Source: an uncultured Lachnospiraceae bacterium
Lineage (GTDB): Bacteria; Bacillota; Clostridia; Lachnospirales; Lachnospiraceae
Direction: 5' to 3'
Length of the DNA: 64,000 bases
Assembly (NCBI GenBank): GCA_910584685.1
Contig: CAJUAO010000014.1
Coordinates: 1-64,000 of the forward strand
The position numbers were made by a program, and so were the translations under genes. Shown here in pieces: positions 1 to 7,927 of the stretch. Each line of letters begins with the position of its first letter. The first letter of the stretch is position 1. The notes below the pieces were generated by a model. The model was not told the DNA's origin. It saw nothing but the letters and a program-made list of their open reading frames with translations, and did not search any database.

Positions 1-181
1 CGGGCAAGTCGTCTGGTCGGCTGTAACCGAGCGACATGGTTAAATTTGCCTGTGCATCGGCATCAATGAGCAGGACTTTCTTACCCTGCTGTGCCAGAGT
101 TACTCCCAGATTGACCGCCGTGGTGGTCTTGCCGACACCGCCTTTCTGATTTGTCAGAGCGATTACTTTGCAATTTGACAT
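1..181 (-). CDS. ParA-family ATPase of a mobile element (3' part outside window)
   Basis: The reverse strand reads from an ATG at 181 into a ParA/MinD-type P-loop near the N-terminus (NQKGGVGKTTTAVNLG), followed by LLIDADAQAN, the usual strand carrying the catalytic Asp. Only the first 60 residues lie in the window. ParA proteins are ATPases that partition plasmids and integrative elements with a ParB-like partner, which is not visible here. A Shine-Dalgarno AAAGGAGG lies just upstream of the ATG. The sequence differs from the chromosomal Soj gene at 62815-63579 (DADAQAN against DIDPQGN), and the local base composition looks more GC-rich. With the tRNA gene at 1221-1294, this suggests the end of an integrative element. 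The family call is firm; the element assignment is inference. Confidence 0.85.
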   Translation of the reverse strand, partial: MSNCKVIALTNQKGGVGKTTTAVNLGVTLAQQGKKVLLIDADAQANLTMSLGYSRPDDLP

Positions 182-208
182 AGGTGCGTCCTCCTTTCGC
201 ATAAATTT

Positions 209-229
209 AGCCACTTTGTCAAGGTGGCT
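209..229 (-). promoter_or_regulatory. Short perfect-wobble hairpin upstream of the mobile parA
   Basis: A 9-bp stem (AGCCACTTT / AAGGTGGCT, one G-T wobble) with a 3-base loop lies about 30 bases upstream of the parA start. It could be an autoregulatory operator or a leader hairpin. No protein partner can be named. Confidence 0.3.
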
Positions 230-249
230 ATGTAAAGGATTCATGACAA

Positions 250-296
250 TAAAAAAAGCCGACTGGCTGTTTTGTTATAAACTACACCAATCGGCT
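250..296 (-). terminator. Rho-independent terminator of the small-ORF operon
   Basis: On the minus strand a 10-bp stem (AGCCGATTGG / CCAGTCGGCT, one G-T pair, 20-base loop) is followed directly by TTTTTTT. It lies just after the stop of the ORF at 329-664, so it separates that transcript from parA. Confidence 0.75.
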
Positions 297-328
297 ATGT
301 AAAAATATATTCAGTTTTATTATCTGCC

Positions 329-664
329 TTACCTGTTCTTTCGTGATAAAGCTTCTCTTATTCTCTCTGTATCCCATTTCTCTGGGAACAATACCGCCAT
401 AATATGAAACGCATCTATCAGTCCTGCAATATACGCATGAGTACCGTATTCAAAATCCTGCTTATCCCTGCAATCTATAAGATGTTGACAAACTTCCCTT
501 TGTTTCTCTGTCAAATCAAGCTGATTAAAGGCATCCTCTGCATTTCCCTCATTATTACTATCTTTTTGATAACTTGCATCCGCTTGTAACAGTTTCAATA
601 CAGATTCATCTTTTAGTTTCTCGACCGCTATTTTCACCAGTTCTTTAAATTCCTTATCACACAT
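329..664 (-). CDS. Small hypothetical protein of an integrative element
   Basis: The product has about 111 residues and is acidic and helical, with no signal peptide or membrane segment. I prefer the ATG at 664, spaced 7 bases after AGGA, over the GTG at 667. The start overlaps the end of the upstream ORF (657-851) by 8 bases, which implies translational coupling in a two-gene operon ending at the terminator 250-296. The C-terminal half has a Gly-containing helical pattern (GTHAYIAGLIDAFHIMAVLF) like small uncharacterised proteins often carried by Firmicutes integrative elements (possibly DUF6809-like, low confidence). No function can be assigned. Confidence 0.65.
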   Translation of the reverse strand: MCDKEFKELVKIAVEKLKDESVLKLLQADASYQKDSNNEGNAEDAFNQLDLTEKQREVCQHLIDCRDKQDFEYGTHAYIAGLIDAFHIMAVLFPEKWDTERIREALSRKNR

Positions 665-851
665 CACTTCTTCCTGCCATTTCTACCCTTAACTTTTTTA
701 CAGGTGCATGGATAACCTTGATAATAAGCTCATCAACGCAATCCGTATATCTTCCTTGCTGTATGAGCTGATTTTTTAATCCCACAAGGCTATGCAACAG
801 GAGTTTTCTTTCTTCACTATCCACATATAAATGATTTTTCTTTTCTCTCAT
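657..851 (-). CDS. Small hypothetical protein of an integrative element
   Basis: The product has 64 residues with a basic N-terminus (MREKKNHLYVDSEERKLLL) and the stretch LIQQGRYTDCVDELIIKVI. From memory this resembles short accessory proteins found next to relaxase or excision genes in Tn916-like and related conjugative elements, but I cannot name a family. The start ATG follows GGACGG with about 10 bases of spacing. The stop overlaps the next ORF, so the two are probably co-translated. No catalytic motif is visible. Confidence 0.6.
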   Translation of the reverse strand: MREKKNHLYVDSEERKLLLHSLVGLKNQLIQQGRYTDCVDELIIKVIHAPVKKLRVEMAGRSDV

Positions 852-966
852 TCATATCACCGTCCTTTTTTCTTTCATTATATAAACGGACGGCAATATA
901 TTCAAACATACGGGATTATGTAACACCAGAAAAAAGCTCTTTGAACGAGTAACTTTTGCCTTTTCA

Positions 967-1135
967 ATTAGCAGACTTTTTAGCACGATTTTTTCTCCGA
1001 TTAGCAGGAGAGCCATTTTGATTAGCAAAAACATCAAATTTCTTGCTAATCATTAGCAAGCTAATCGGTGACGATAATTAACAGTTCAATTTCTCTTTAG
1101 TCAAATCTGATTAGCAAAAACCGCTCCTGCTAATC
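967..1135. repeat. Cluster of ATTAGCA/TGCTAAT iterons
   Basis: Short repeats of (G)ATTAGCA occur at 967-973, 999-1006, 1020-1027, 1052-1058 and 1109-1116, with inverted copies TGCTAAT(C) at 1044-1050 and 1128-1135 and a partial copy at 1059-1065. Copies at 1044-1058 form a head-to-head pair. Seven or more copies in 170 bp next to a tRNA 3' end suggest integrase/excisionase arm sites or replication iterons. Confidence 0.7.
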
Positions 1136-1176
1136 GGACATTGTTATGAGTTCAAATTTATTTGGAAAATGAGAAA

Positions 1177-1210
1177 CGCCGAAAACCTTGAAAAATCAAT
1201 GTTTTCGGCG
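1177..1210 (-). terminator. Hairpin downstream of tRNA-Arg, probable terminator
   Basis: A perfect 10-bp stem (CGCCGAAAAC / GTTTTCGGCG) with a 14-base loop lies 11 bases beyond the tRNA 3' end. On the minus strand it is followed by TTTCTCATTTT, so it may end tRNA transcription. The nearby repeat of GAAAACATCG-like sequence (1192-1221) could instead belong to the attachment site. Confidence 0.5.
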
Positions 1211-1220
1211 ATGTTTTCAG

Positions 1221-1294
1221 CGTCGCTAAGAGGATTTGAACCTCCGACCTACCGCTTAGGAGGCGGTCGCTCTATCCAGCTGAGCTATAACGAC
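1221..1294 (-). tRNA. tRNA-Arg (anticodon CCU)
   Basis: The minus strand folds into a full cloverleaf. The acceptor GTCGTTA pairs with TAGCGAC (one G-T) and the discriminator base is G. The D-stem GCTC/GAGC, anticodon stem ACCGC/GCGGT with loop CTCCTAA, and T-stem GGAGG/CCTCT with loop TTCAAAT are all present. The anticodon is CCT, reading AGG (Arg). CCA is not encoded. The 3' end faces the mobile-element genes, the usual side for tyrosine-recombinase integration into tRNA genes. Confidence 0.95.
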
Positions 1295-1406
1295 ATTCTT
1301 AAATCTATATATATTATTCTTGTAAGCATATAAATTTTTTGAACGTAAATAAGTGTATCACAATATATTCCTTTAGTCAAGAAAATCAACACAATAATAA
1401 TGCTAT

Positions 1407-3248
1407 TTACTGATTAAGTATAGGCATTCCGTCATCTCCCCACTTTACATATCTTACTCTTGCGCTTCTGCACGGGTCATATAACGGGTCCTCATTGCCA
1501 TATCCGCATTCGCCCTTATAGCATTTCTCATCTCTTGAGTGGTATACAAATACCCAGTCGCCCTTTTCGTCCTGAACAAAGGAATTATGTCCCGGGCCAT
1601 ATTCGCCGATTAAATCCTCCGACGTAAGAAGAGGCTTATCAAGCTTAGTCCATGACTTAATATCAAGCAAATCTGCCGTGACGTCCGCATACATAAGACC
1701 TATACAATACTCCGGCCCTGTTGCCGATGCAGAAAATGCCATAAATATCTTTCCGTCATGTATCATGGCTGAAGGTCCCTCATTTACAGGAATTGACACC
1801 TTTTCCCAGTAATATTCAGGCTTTGTAAGAAGCATTGAATTGCTTATAAGCTTCCACGGCTCGTCAGGATTAATTTCACCAAGATATACATTTGAATTTC
1901 CTCCATTTTGAGCCCAGCATACATAATGTCTTCCATTGCACTCAAAGTATGTCATGTCAAGTGAAAATCCTGTAAAAGGAAATTTATCCGTATCATTTGA
2001 CATAAATTTTCCCTTATCTGTCCAGCTGTCATTATATGGGTCTTTTCCATCGCATGCTATAACATGGCAATTTATATCCCATACATTATTTGACTGGCCG
2101 CTGGCGGCAAAATATACATACCACTTTCCGTTTATCTCATGTATTTCAGGCGCCCATATAAACCTGAAGGCGCTGTCTGATTCGCTTTCATCCCAGATAA
2201 CCTTTTCCTCTGCGTCCTTAAGTCCCTCTATAGTTGACGCGCGTCTTAAAATAATTCTGTCATAGCCCTCCTTATCATTAGCTCCGTACATAGGATATGA
2301 TGCTGTAAAATAATAATATCCGTCGCTGCCCTTTGTAACGTACGGGTCTGCCCTGTCTGCTATGAATATCTCTGTTTCCGTGGCGTTTACCTTTTCCTGC
2401 TCCGGCTTGTTTGCCTCATACTCTGCCATAATCTTTTCCTCCGTTAAAGCTTCATCATATATTTTTACTTCCTTTATAAACCCTGTATAGGTTGGGTCTG
2501 CAGCATATGCCGACTTTCCTATATAAGCCACTATATTGTCTCCAAAATCGCTTACCTTTTTGCTGTGCTTTACGGTACCTGTCTTTTCACCGTTCATATA
2601 TACCGTAAGCTCGGTAGGCGTAATAATAGTTACATAATGATTCCAGCCCATGCCTGTCGTAGGCCCCTCAACACCGTTTTCCGCAACAGACGGCGATATG
2701 CCTACCTCGGTTTTATACGGCTCATTTACATTATCTCCATCAGTTATCACCGATTTAAGGTTTCCGGCTGTATTACTTGGATTTAACAGCCAGTAGTTCA
2801 ACGGCTGCTGCTGTCGTGTACCAAAATATACCGCGCTTGTATTTATTGCCCCTGAATAGCTTTTAAGCCATATTGATATGGTAAGGGTATCCTCTCCCTT
2901 AAAAATATCCGCCGGCATTTCAAGATATGCTCCGTCGCTGAAAAATGCCGCTCCCTTCTCATATTCCGTATGCATATTGTTTTTATTATAAATCATGGCA
3001 TCATAGCCATTTCCCGATTCATCCTCAAGCTTTACGCTTCCCTTTATCTCCTTTAGGGAATAATACGCCTTTAAGCCTATAGTCTCCTCATTAGGCTCCT
3101 TGGCTGCCTCGGTTTTCTTCTCTCCTCCGGAATCCTTTGTCTCCTCCTCCTTTTCGCTCCTTCCGCAGCCGAAAATACTTCCGCCCACCATAGCAGTCAC
3201 CATCAATAAGCATGCCGCCTTTACAAAAACTCCCTGCTTTTTTTTCAT
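1407..3248 (-). CDS. Lipoprotein with LamG domain and GH43 glycoside hydrolase
   Basis: The start is the ATG at 3248, preceded by AGGAGG and followed by a lipoprotein signal peptide ending in a lipobox (GSIFGC). A charged linker leads to a LamG/concanavalin-like carbohydrate-binding domain (about residues 55-275). A GH43 five-bladed propeller domain follows (about 290-610). Candidate catalytic residues are the Asp in IADRADPYV, the Asp/Glu region in FIWAPEIHE, and the Glu in NEGPSAM. GH43 enzymes remove arabinose or xylose from arabinan, arabinoxylan or related plant glycans; substrate cannot be read from the sequence. It is expected to be anchored outside the membrane. The DUF3881 gene lies 16 bases upstream on the same strand, so co-transcription is possible. 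Confidence 0.88.
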   Translation of the reverse strand: MKKKQGVFVKAACLLMVTAMVGGSIFGCGRSEKEEETKDSGGEKKTEAAKEPNEETIGLKAYYSLKEIKGSVKLEDESGNGYDAMIYNKNNMHTEYEKGAAFFSDGAYLEMPADIFKGEDTLTISIWLKSYSGAINTSAVYFGTRQQQPLNYWLLNPSNTAGNLKSVITDGDNVNEPYKTEVGISPSVAENGVEGPTTGMGWNHYVTIITPTELTVYMNGEKTGTVKHSKKVSDFGDNIVAYIGKSAYAADPTYTGFIKEVKIYDEALTEEKIMAEYEANKPEQEKVNATETEIFIADRADPYVTKGSDGYYYFTASYPMYGANDKEGYDRIILRRASTIEGLKDAEEKVIWDESESDSAFRFIWAPEIHEINGKWYVYFAASGQSNNVWDINCHVIACDGKDPYNDSWTDKGKFMSNDTDKFPFTGFSLDMTYFECNGRHYVCWAQNGGNSNVYLGEINPDEPWKLISNSMLLTKPEYYWEKVSIPVNEGPSAMIHDGKIFMAFSASATGPEYCIGLMYADVTADLLDIKSWTKLDKPLLTSEDLIGEYGPGHNSFVQDEKGDWVFVYHSRDEKCYKGECGYGNEDPLYDPCRSARVRYVKWGDDGMPILNQ

Positions 3249-3264
3249 TGAATTTCCTCCTTTT

Positions 3265-4137
3265 TTATTTATCAAGTCTGCCCTGAAGCCATATGGAGCC
3301 CTTAAATCTTCGTCCTGCCTCCGGCTCTCCTGTCAAATCCTTATCATTTATTGCTAAATCTATTACAATGCCATTGTAATCTATTATCATCAGCCAGACC
3401 TTTTCACCTGTAACAGAATTTATTGTAGCCTCTACCTCAAGTATATCTGAAACTATTGAATATCTGTCGCACTCAAGACCATACGGCATAAGGGAGCTGT
3501 TGACTATGGAAAAAATATCCTCCTTTGCTATACGTCTGGATATCTTTGTATATACATCCATATCCTGAAACGTAAGGCTTTCCATAGCTCTCTCATCACC
3601 GTTTCTTGCCGCCGCAAGGAGCTTTGTTCTCTCCTTCTGTTCCTTATGCTCTCTTCTTAAATCCCTGCCATTCTTACTGATTGGAAGTAATATGGTTCCG
3701 CTTACTGACAATGCAGACAATGCTATAGGTGTGCTTTTGTAGTTTATCTGTCCGTTTTCGTTCCACTCCATATAGTCAAGAGGATTTATAACATAAAAGA
3801 TAAGCGAAACGCCTGACCTTAAATCCTCGATAACTCCAATATAAGAATTACCTGACGCCTTCTTTTCAATGGAAAAGCCCTCCCTCAGATATGTATGTCT
3901 TCCAAAATAAAAAGGAAAATAATAATCGTAGTCCGGCTCACCCTCATATATTGTTCCATGCCATGTAATGCCTATATTTTTGCCAAAATAATGTGTCAGC
4001 TCCACATGTGTTTCCGGCTCACTTGAAACAAGCGCTGTCTGATTATCAGGGTTTTCTGCTACTTTATTTAAAAGCTCTACTATTCCTGCCTTTGTATTAT
4101 ACTCACTAAAGCCTATTGCCCTTAGGAAACTATGCAT
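3265..4137 (-). CDS. DUF3881-family protein
   Basis: I take the start at the ATG at 4137 (MHSFLRAIGFSEY), which follows AGGAGGAAAGCAGAA; a longer in-frame extension has no ribosome site. The 290-residue product looks cytosolic, with no signal peptide or membrane segment. From memory it matches DUF3881, a family largely confined to Lachnospiraceae and of unknown function. A central basic region (RDLRREHKEQKERTKLLAA) is followed by a C-terminal beta-rich part. The gene lies directly upstream of the GH43 lipoprotein and divergently from the gene at 4341. Confidence 0.7.
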   Translation of the reverse strand: MHSFLRAIGFSEYNTKAGIVELLNKVAENPDNQTALVSSEPETHVELTHYFGKNIGITWHGTIYEGEPDYDYYFPFYFGRHTYLREGFSIEKKASGNSYIGVIEDLRSGVSLIFYVINPLDYMEWNENGQINYKSTPIALSALSVSGTILLPISKNGRDLRREHKEQKERTKLLAAARNGDERAMESLTFQDMDVYTKISRRIAKEDIFSIVNSSLMPYGLECDRYSIVSDILEVEATINSVTGEKVWLMIIDYNGIVIDLAINDKDLTGEPEAGRRFKGSIWLQGRLDK

Positions 4138-4280
4138 TTCTGCTTTCCTCCTGTTTTTGGATTTTATGTGAACAGCATTATATATAATAAGTATATTATA
4201 ATTCATTTTATAAAATCTATCTACACATAATTTCATTTTTTTATATAATCAGGAAAGTTTTAATATTTTTCAATTTATTG

Positions 4281-4309
4281 TGGAATGATTTTTTAAAATA
4301 GATTATAAT
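4281..4309 (+). promoter_or_regulatory. Candidate promoter for the 4341 gene
   Basis: A perfect -10 TATAAT lies at 4304-4309, 32 bases before the start codon. The best-spaced -35 (TGGAAT, 17 bases upstream) is weak. Confidence 0.4.
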
Positions 4310-4340
4310 AAACATATACACACTTATTGGAGGTATCATT

Positions 4341-5507
4341 GTGGAAAAAAATACAAAGAAAAACTCACCCTTGGTATATTTTATATTAACGTTTATCACA
4401 GCAGTATTTTTTGAGCTGTATTGGATAAATATTCATCCCTACGATTATTTTATGCTTATAGGAATAGGGCTGGTGGTACTTATCACCGGATACCTAAGCT
4501 TTGACGGCGTTATAAAAATGAGAAACGAATCAGAGGAGCTAAAAAGAGAACAAAACGAAACTATGATAAAGGCTCAAAAGGCTATTTATCTTGCCACCAA
4601 AAAAAATGCGGCTGAGGCTGAAAATATGCAGATTCAAGGCCTTAAAGCCGTTAATGTTCTTATGGACAGAATGGTGGAAAACATTACCCAGAAGCAGCTT
4701 GAAACAAAAGCCTCCGCAGACAGTCCTATGGATATAACAGGACTTATTAACGAGCTGAGCGAATCCAATGCAAAGCTCGCAAGGGAGGTACAGAACGCCA
4801 TTACGGTAAATCAGCTTGTGAAGGCTAATGAAAACCTTATTAAAAATGTTCAGAGCGTTTTAAACGGTCAGTCTGCTGATTTATCGGAAGCTGAGACAAC
4901 CATTACGCATGAGCCTGTTACCGCGCCTGAACCCCTTATTACGCCTAACCCCGTTACCACGCCTGAGCCGCTCGTAACCCCTAATCCCATTATCACGCCT
5001 GAAACTCCTGAGCCCGAGCCTCTTACCACGCCTGACACTGAGCCTTATGCTCCCGTGGAAATACCTGAGACTATTCCTGAGGAGCTTCCTGTGGCAGAGG
5101 ACTTTGATAATATGGAGGACACTATAAATATTGACGAAATAACTTTGGAGGAGCTGGATGAAATAAATCCGCCGCCTATGTATGACTTTCCGGAATATGA
5201 TGACACAGCAGAGCTTACCACAGAGGATGCCATGAATAATGATATTGCCGGCGCAGAGGCTGCCGTAGCCGACGTATCACAGACTATAGAGGCTATGGAG
5301 GCTGTCAGTGACCTTGAAGCAGCTTTGGTTGATACAAATGTTGAAGAAATAGAAAAATCCATGACCGAAGCTAAGGACAGCGAAGCAGGAGCTGCCTTGG
5401 ACAACGATACATCGGAGGAGGCTTCCGAGATTAATTCCGTCAGTGAAAAAGGGCCTAATGATGCCCTGACTCCTGAGGAGATTGCCGCTCTTTTTGAAAG
5501 CTTATAA
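4341..5507 (+). CDS. Membrane-anchored acidic protein with Thr-Pro-Glu repeats
   Basis: The start is GTG, preceded by TTGGAGG with good spacing. The 388-residue product begins with two membrane helices (about residues 11-27 and 35-55). A coiled-coil-prone segment rich in Glu, Lys and Asn follows (60-180), then a proline-rich low-complexity stretch (about 190-250) built from units such as TPEPLITPNPVT. The acidic tail ends in ALTPEEIAALFESL. The tail motif TPEEIAALF recalls short docking tails of CheY/FliM-type or scaffold proteins, but I do not recognise the gene. Topology suggests a cytoplasmic tail held at the membrane by a hairpin. The exonuclease gene follows after 23 bases. Confidence 0.75.
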   Translation: MEKNTKKNSPLVYFILTFITAVFFELYWINIHPYDYFMLIGIGLVVLITGYLSFDGVIKMRNESEELKREQNETMIKAQKAIYLATKKNAAEAENMQIQGLKAVNVLMDRMVENITQKQLETKASADSPMDITGLINELSESNAKLAREVQNAITVNQLVKANENLIKNVQSVLNGQSADLSEAETTITHEPVTAPEPLITPNPVTTPEPLVTPNPIITPETPEPEPLTTPDTEPYAPVEIPETIPEELPVAEDFDNMEDTINIDEITLEELDEINPPPMYDFPEYDDTAELTTEDAMNNDIAGAEAAVADVSQTIEAMEAVSDLEAALVDTNVEEIEKSMTEAKDSEAGAALDNDTSEEASEINSVSEKGPNDALTPEEIAALFESL

Positions 5508-5530
5508 TTTTTTATGATAGGAATTTTTTT

Positions 5531-6502
5531 ATGGATTATATTGTATTAGACCTGGAATGGAATCAGTCAGAATGCACCTTAAATGACATGCCTGCAGACG
5601 GGCTGCCCTTCGAAATCGTAGAGATTGGCGCTGTTAAATTAAATGAAAACAGGGAATATATTGACGAGTTTCATCAGGTAATCGCTCCTCATGTATACAG
5701 CCATATGCACCATATAACAGGCACCCTTACCAGCATTACCATGGAGGAATTACAGACAGGACAACCCTTTATCCCTGTCTGTAAGAACTTTTTAAACTGG
5801 TGCGGTAATGATTTTATTTTTTGCACATGGGGATTATCAGATGTTACAGAGCTTCAAAGGAATATGCATTACTACAATATTCCTCTTTTTTCATACCCTG
5901 TATATTACTATGATTTGCAGAAAATTTTCAGCCTTATATACGAGGACGGCAAAATCCGGCGTTCCTTGGATTATGTTGTAAATTTCTTTAACATCCCTGT
6001 ATCCGATGAATTTCACCGGGCCATATATGACGCCCGGTATACGGCGGAGATTTTTTACAGGCTTAATATAAATACGGTTAAAACATATTACTCTATAGAT
6101 ACCTATCAGCTTCCTGCCGCAAGAAAAAATGAAATTTATGCTGTTTATGACAATGAAAAATATAATTCATATTCAAAATATATTTCAAGGGGCTTTGAAA
6201 GCAAAACTCTTGTTATGTCCGACAAAAACGTGGTGTCTACGCCATGCTACAGATGCGGGCGAAAACTAAAGAAAAAAATCCATTGGTTTTCCTGCAACTC
6301 AAGGGTATACTACTGTCTTTCCTATTGCCCTGAGCATGGGTTTATGAAGGGTAAAATCCGCATTAAAAAGCATGATGGCGGTTTATTTTTTGCAACCCGC
6401 ATCCTTAAGCTTACAAACGAGGAGGGAGCCTCTAAAATCTATGAGCGTCAGGCGGAAATACGAAAAAAAAGGCGTGAAAAACGTCACGCCCTTAAGGTCT
6501 GA
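5531..6502 (+). CDS. DEDD-family 3'-5' exonuclease with C-terminal Cys-rich region
   Basis: The RNase T/DnaQ-type fold is shown by exo motif I (VLDLEWNQ, D-x-E), the HHITGTL region, a central Asp region (WGLSDVTEL), and motif III (FHRAIYDARYTAEIF, with catalytic His and Asp five residues apart). It should degrade RNA or DNA 3' ends with two metal ions. After the exonuclease domain (about 1-180) the last 100 residues carry cysteines (CYRCGRKL, CNSRVYYCLSYC) that could bind zinc or nucleic acid, and a very basic tail. It resembles KapD-like sporulation-inhibitor exonucleases, but the C-terminal extension is extra. The 3' end of the gene contains the terminator of the opposing operon. Confidence 0.82.
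   Translation: MDYIVLDLEWNQSECTLNDMPADGLPFEIVEIGAVKLNENREYIDEFHQVIAPHVYSHMHHITGTLTSITMEELQTGQPFIPVCKNFLNWCGNDFIFCTWGLSDVTELQRNMHYYNIPLFSYPVYYYDLQKIFSLIYEDGKIRRSLDYVVNFFNIPVSDEFHRAIYDARYTAEIFYRLNINTVKTYYSIDTYQLPAARKNEIYAVYDNEKYNSYSKYISRGFESKTLVMSDKNVVSTPCYRCGRKLKKKIHWFSCNSRVYYCLSYCPEHGFMKGKIRIKKHDGGLFFATRILKLTNEEGASKIYERQAEIRKKRREKRHALKV
6461..6490 (-). terminator. Terminator of the V-ATPase/dacF operon inside an opposing gene
   Basis: On the minus strand GGCGTGA/TCACGCC forms a 7-bp stem with a 6-base loop, followed by TTTTTTTT. It lies entirely within the last codons of the exonuclease gene, where the T-run is read as Lys codons on the plus strand. Confidence 0.7.
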
Positions 6503-6535
6503 TTTAAAGCTTATTTAAGTCAGAGCTTATTTTGT
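6498..6535 (+). terminator. Weak plus-strand terminator after the exonuclease gene
   Basis: A roughly 10-bp stem (TCTGATTTAA / TTTAAGTCAGA, one mismatch) is followed by GCTTATTTTG. The T-run is short, so this is tentative. Confidence 0.4.
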
Positions 6536-7927
6536 ATAATATTTTCTTCCTATCCGCCTTCTCTTTGTTACCTTTACCATTATTCGTATAACAAGAATTA
6601 TAACGAGTATTGCTGCCACACCGCCTGCAATGTAATATATATTAATGGAAAAAACCGTATTTAAATCCGTCTTGTCTGCTTTGTCTTCTTTCTTTTCCAA
6701 GCTGCTTATTACCGTCTTATCCTCACTTAGCACGGCGCTCATATAAATTGTTGCTTCTCCCAAGGCTTCTTCTCCGTTTAAATACGTAAGGCGCGCCATT
6801 TCTCCCCTTCCGGTATCCTCTATGGACATATCAAGGCTGTATCCCATCTGTGAAAGATTCACATCCTTTGGAATAACTACGCTGCCTGCTCCTATGGTAA
6901 GAAGGGTTCCTTTTTTGCCATATATAGTGCTGACTATAGAAAATCCTGTACCGGCATTTTGTCCAAACCTTCCGTCGTTTCCATTTATTGTAAGCTTTTT
7001 AAAGCTGTTAAAGCCATAATTTAAAAGCTCCTTTGTATCGCTGAAAACTAATTCGTTTGTACTGAACATTATTACTGATATAAGCTTCATTCCATCCTTG
7101 GAGGCGCAGGTCACAAGAGTTCTTCCTGCCTCATCAGTGTATCCTGTCTTTCCGCCTATGGCGTACTGATAGTAGTTTGCCCTTCCGCTTACCAGCATAT
7201 CATGACGGTTCCATATGGTAAAGCTTTCTTCCATGTTGGTGGCTGACATAGTATATTCCTCAGTTCCCCATATAGCCGAAAATGTAGGATTTGATATAGC
7301 TTCCTTCGTTATAAGAGCCATATCCCTTGCTGTGGTAAAATGATTGGCGTCATGAAGTCCCGTTGAATTTACAAAGTTCGTATTTTCAGCGCCTATGCTC
7401 TTTGCCCTCTCTGTCATCATTTTTGCAAAAGCTTCCTCGCTGCCTGCTACTGCATACGCAAGCGCTACCGCCATATCGGCGTTGCTTCTAAGCATAAGGG
7501 AATAAATACAATCCTTTACCGTAATAACCTCTCCCGGCAATATTCCCTGCTTTGCCGCATCACTTGGAACAGAATCCGTCATCTCCCTTGTAATGGTAAT
7601 TGTATCTGACAAATTTAAATTTTCCACTGCCAAAAGTCCTGTCAGTATCTTTGTAATGCTGGCAGGATACAGCTTTTCATCAGGATTCTTTGAATACAGA
7701 ATAGCGCCTGTATCAGGCTCCATAAGTATCGCCGACTTTCCGTAAGGCTCTTTCGCCGGCATTGGCCATTCTACATTCTGTGGTTCCTTAGTGAATACGT
7801 CAGTTTCTGTTGTTATGGTTATATCTGACGATGAATTACCGGCAGAAGCATATACATTCACTGACTGCAGAAGTATAATAACCGCTAACCCAATTATCAT
7901 TATTCTTGCTTTTTTATCCCGCTTCAT
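6527..7927 (-). CDS. dacF: D-alanyl-D-alanine carboxypeptidase (low-molecular-weight PBP, S11)
   Basis: A signal peptide is followed by the S11 peptidase domain with all three motifs in order: SxxK (ASITK, about residue 88), SxN (LRSNADM, about 148) and KTG (GGKTGYTDE, about 258). A beta-rich PBP5-like C-terminal domain comes next, then a membrane helix (about 430-452) and a basic tail. The enzyme trims the terminal D-Ala of peptidoglycan stem peptides outside the membrane. The C-terminal helix is a true transmembrane anchor rather than the amphipathic helix of PBP5. The start codon, preceded by AGAGGAG, overlaps the end of atpD by 14 bases, so it is translated as the last gene of the V-ATPase operon. 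The choice of dacF rather than dacA is by similarity only. Confidence 0.9.
   Translation of the reverse strand: MKRDKKARIMIIGLAVIILLQSVNVYASAGNSSSDITITTETDVFTKEPQNVEWPMPAKEPYGKSAILMEPDTGAILYSKNPDEKLYPASITKILTGLLAVENLNLSDTITITREMTDSVPSDAAKQGILPGEVITVKDCIYSLMLRSNADMAVALAYAVAGSEEAFAKMMTERAKSIGAENTNFVNSTGLHDANHFTTARDMALITKEAISNPTFSAIWGTEEYTMSATNMEESFTIWNRHDMLVSGRANYYQYAIGGKTGYTDEAGRTLVTCASKDGMKLISVIMFSTNELVFSDTKELLNYGFNSFKKLTINGNDGRFGQNAGTGFSIVSTIYGKKGTLLTIGAGSVVIPKDVNLSQMGYSLDMSIEDTGRGEMARLTYLNGEEALGEATIYMSAVLSEDKTVISSLEKKEDKADKTDLNTVFSINIYYIAGGVAAILVIILVIRIMVKVTKRRRIGRKYYTK

Larger units (their letters stand above)
852..1220. other. Gene-free terminal region of the integrative element
   Basis: This 369-base stretch between the small ORF and tRNA-Arg has no convincing gene; a 61-codon ORF on the minus strand looks spurious. 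It holds the clustered ATTAGCA repeats (960-1140) and a hairpin with a T-rich tail (1177-1210). That layout fits the end of an integrated element, with arm-type recombinase sites beside an attachment site. Confidence 0.5.

Noticed and set aside
852..1037. 61-codon ORF on the minus strand in the mobile-element end
   Set aside because: It overlaps the ATTAGCA repeats, has no good ribosome site and no recognisable protein pattern; most likely chance.
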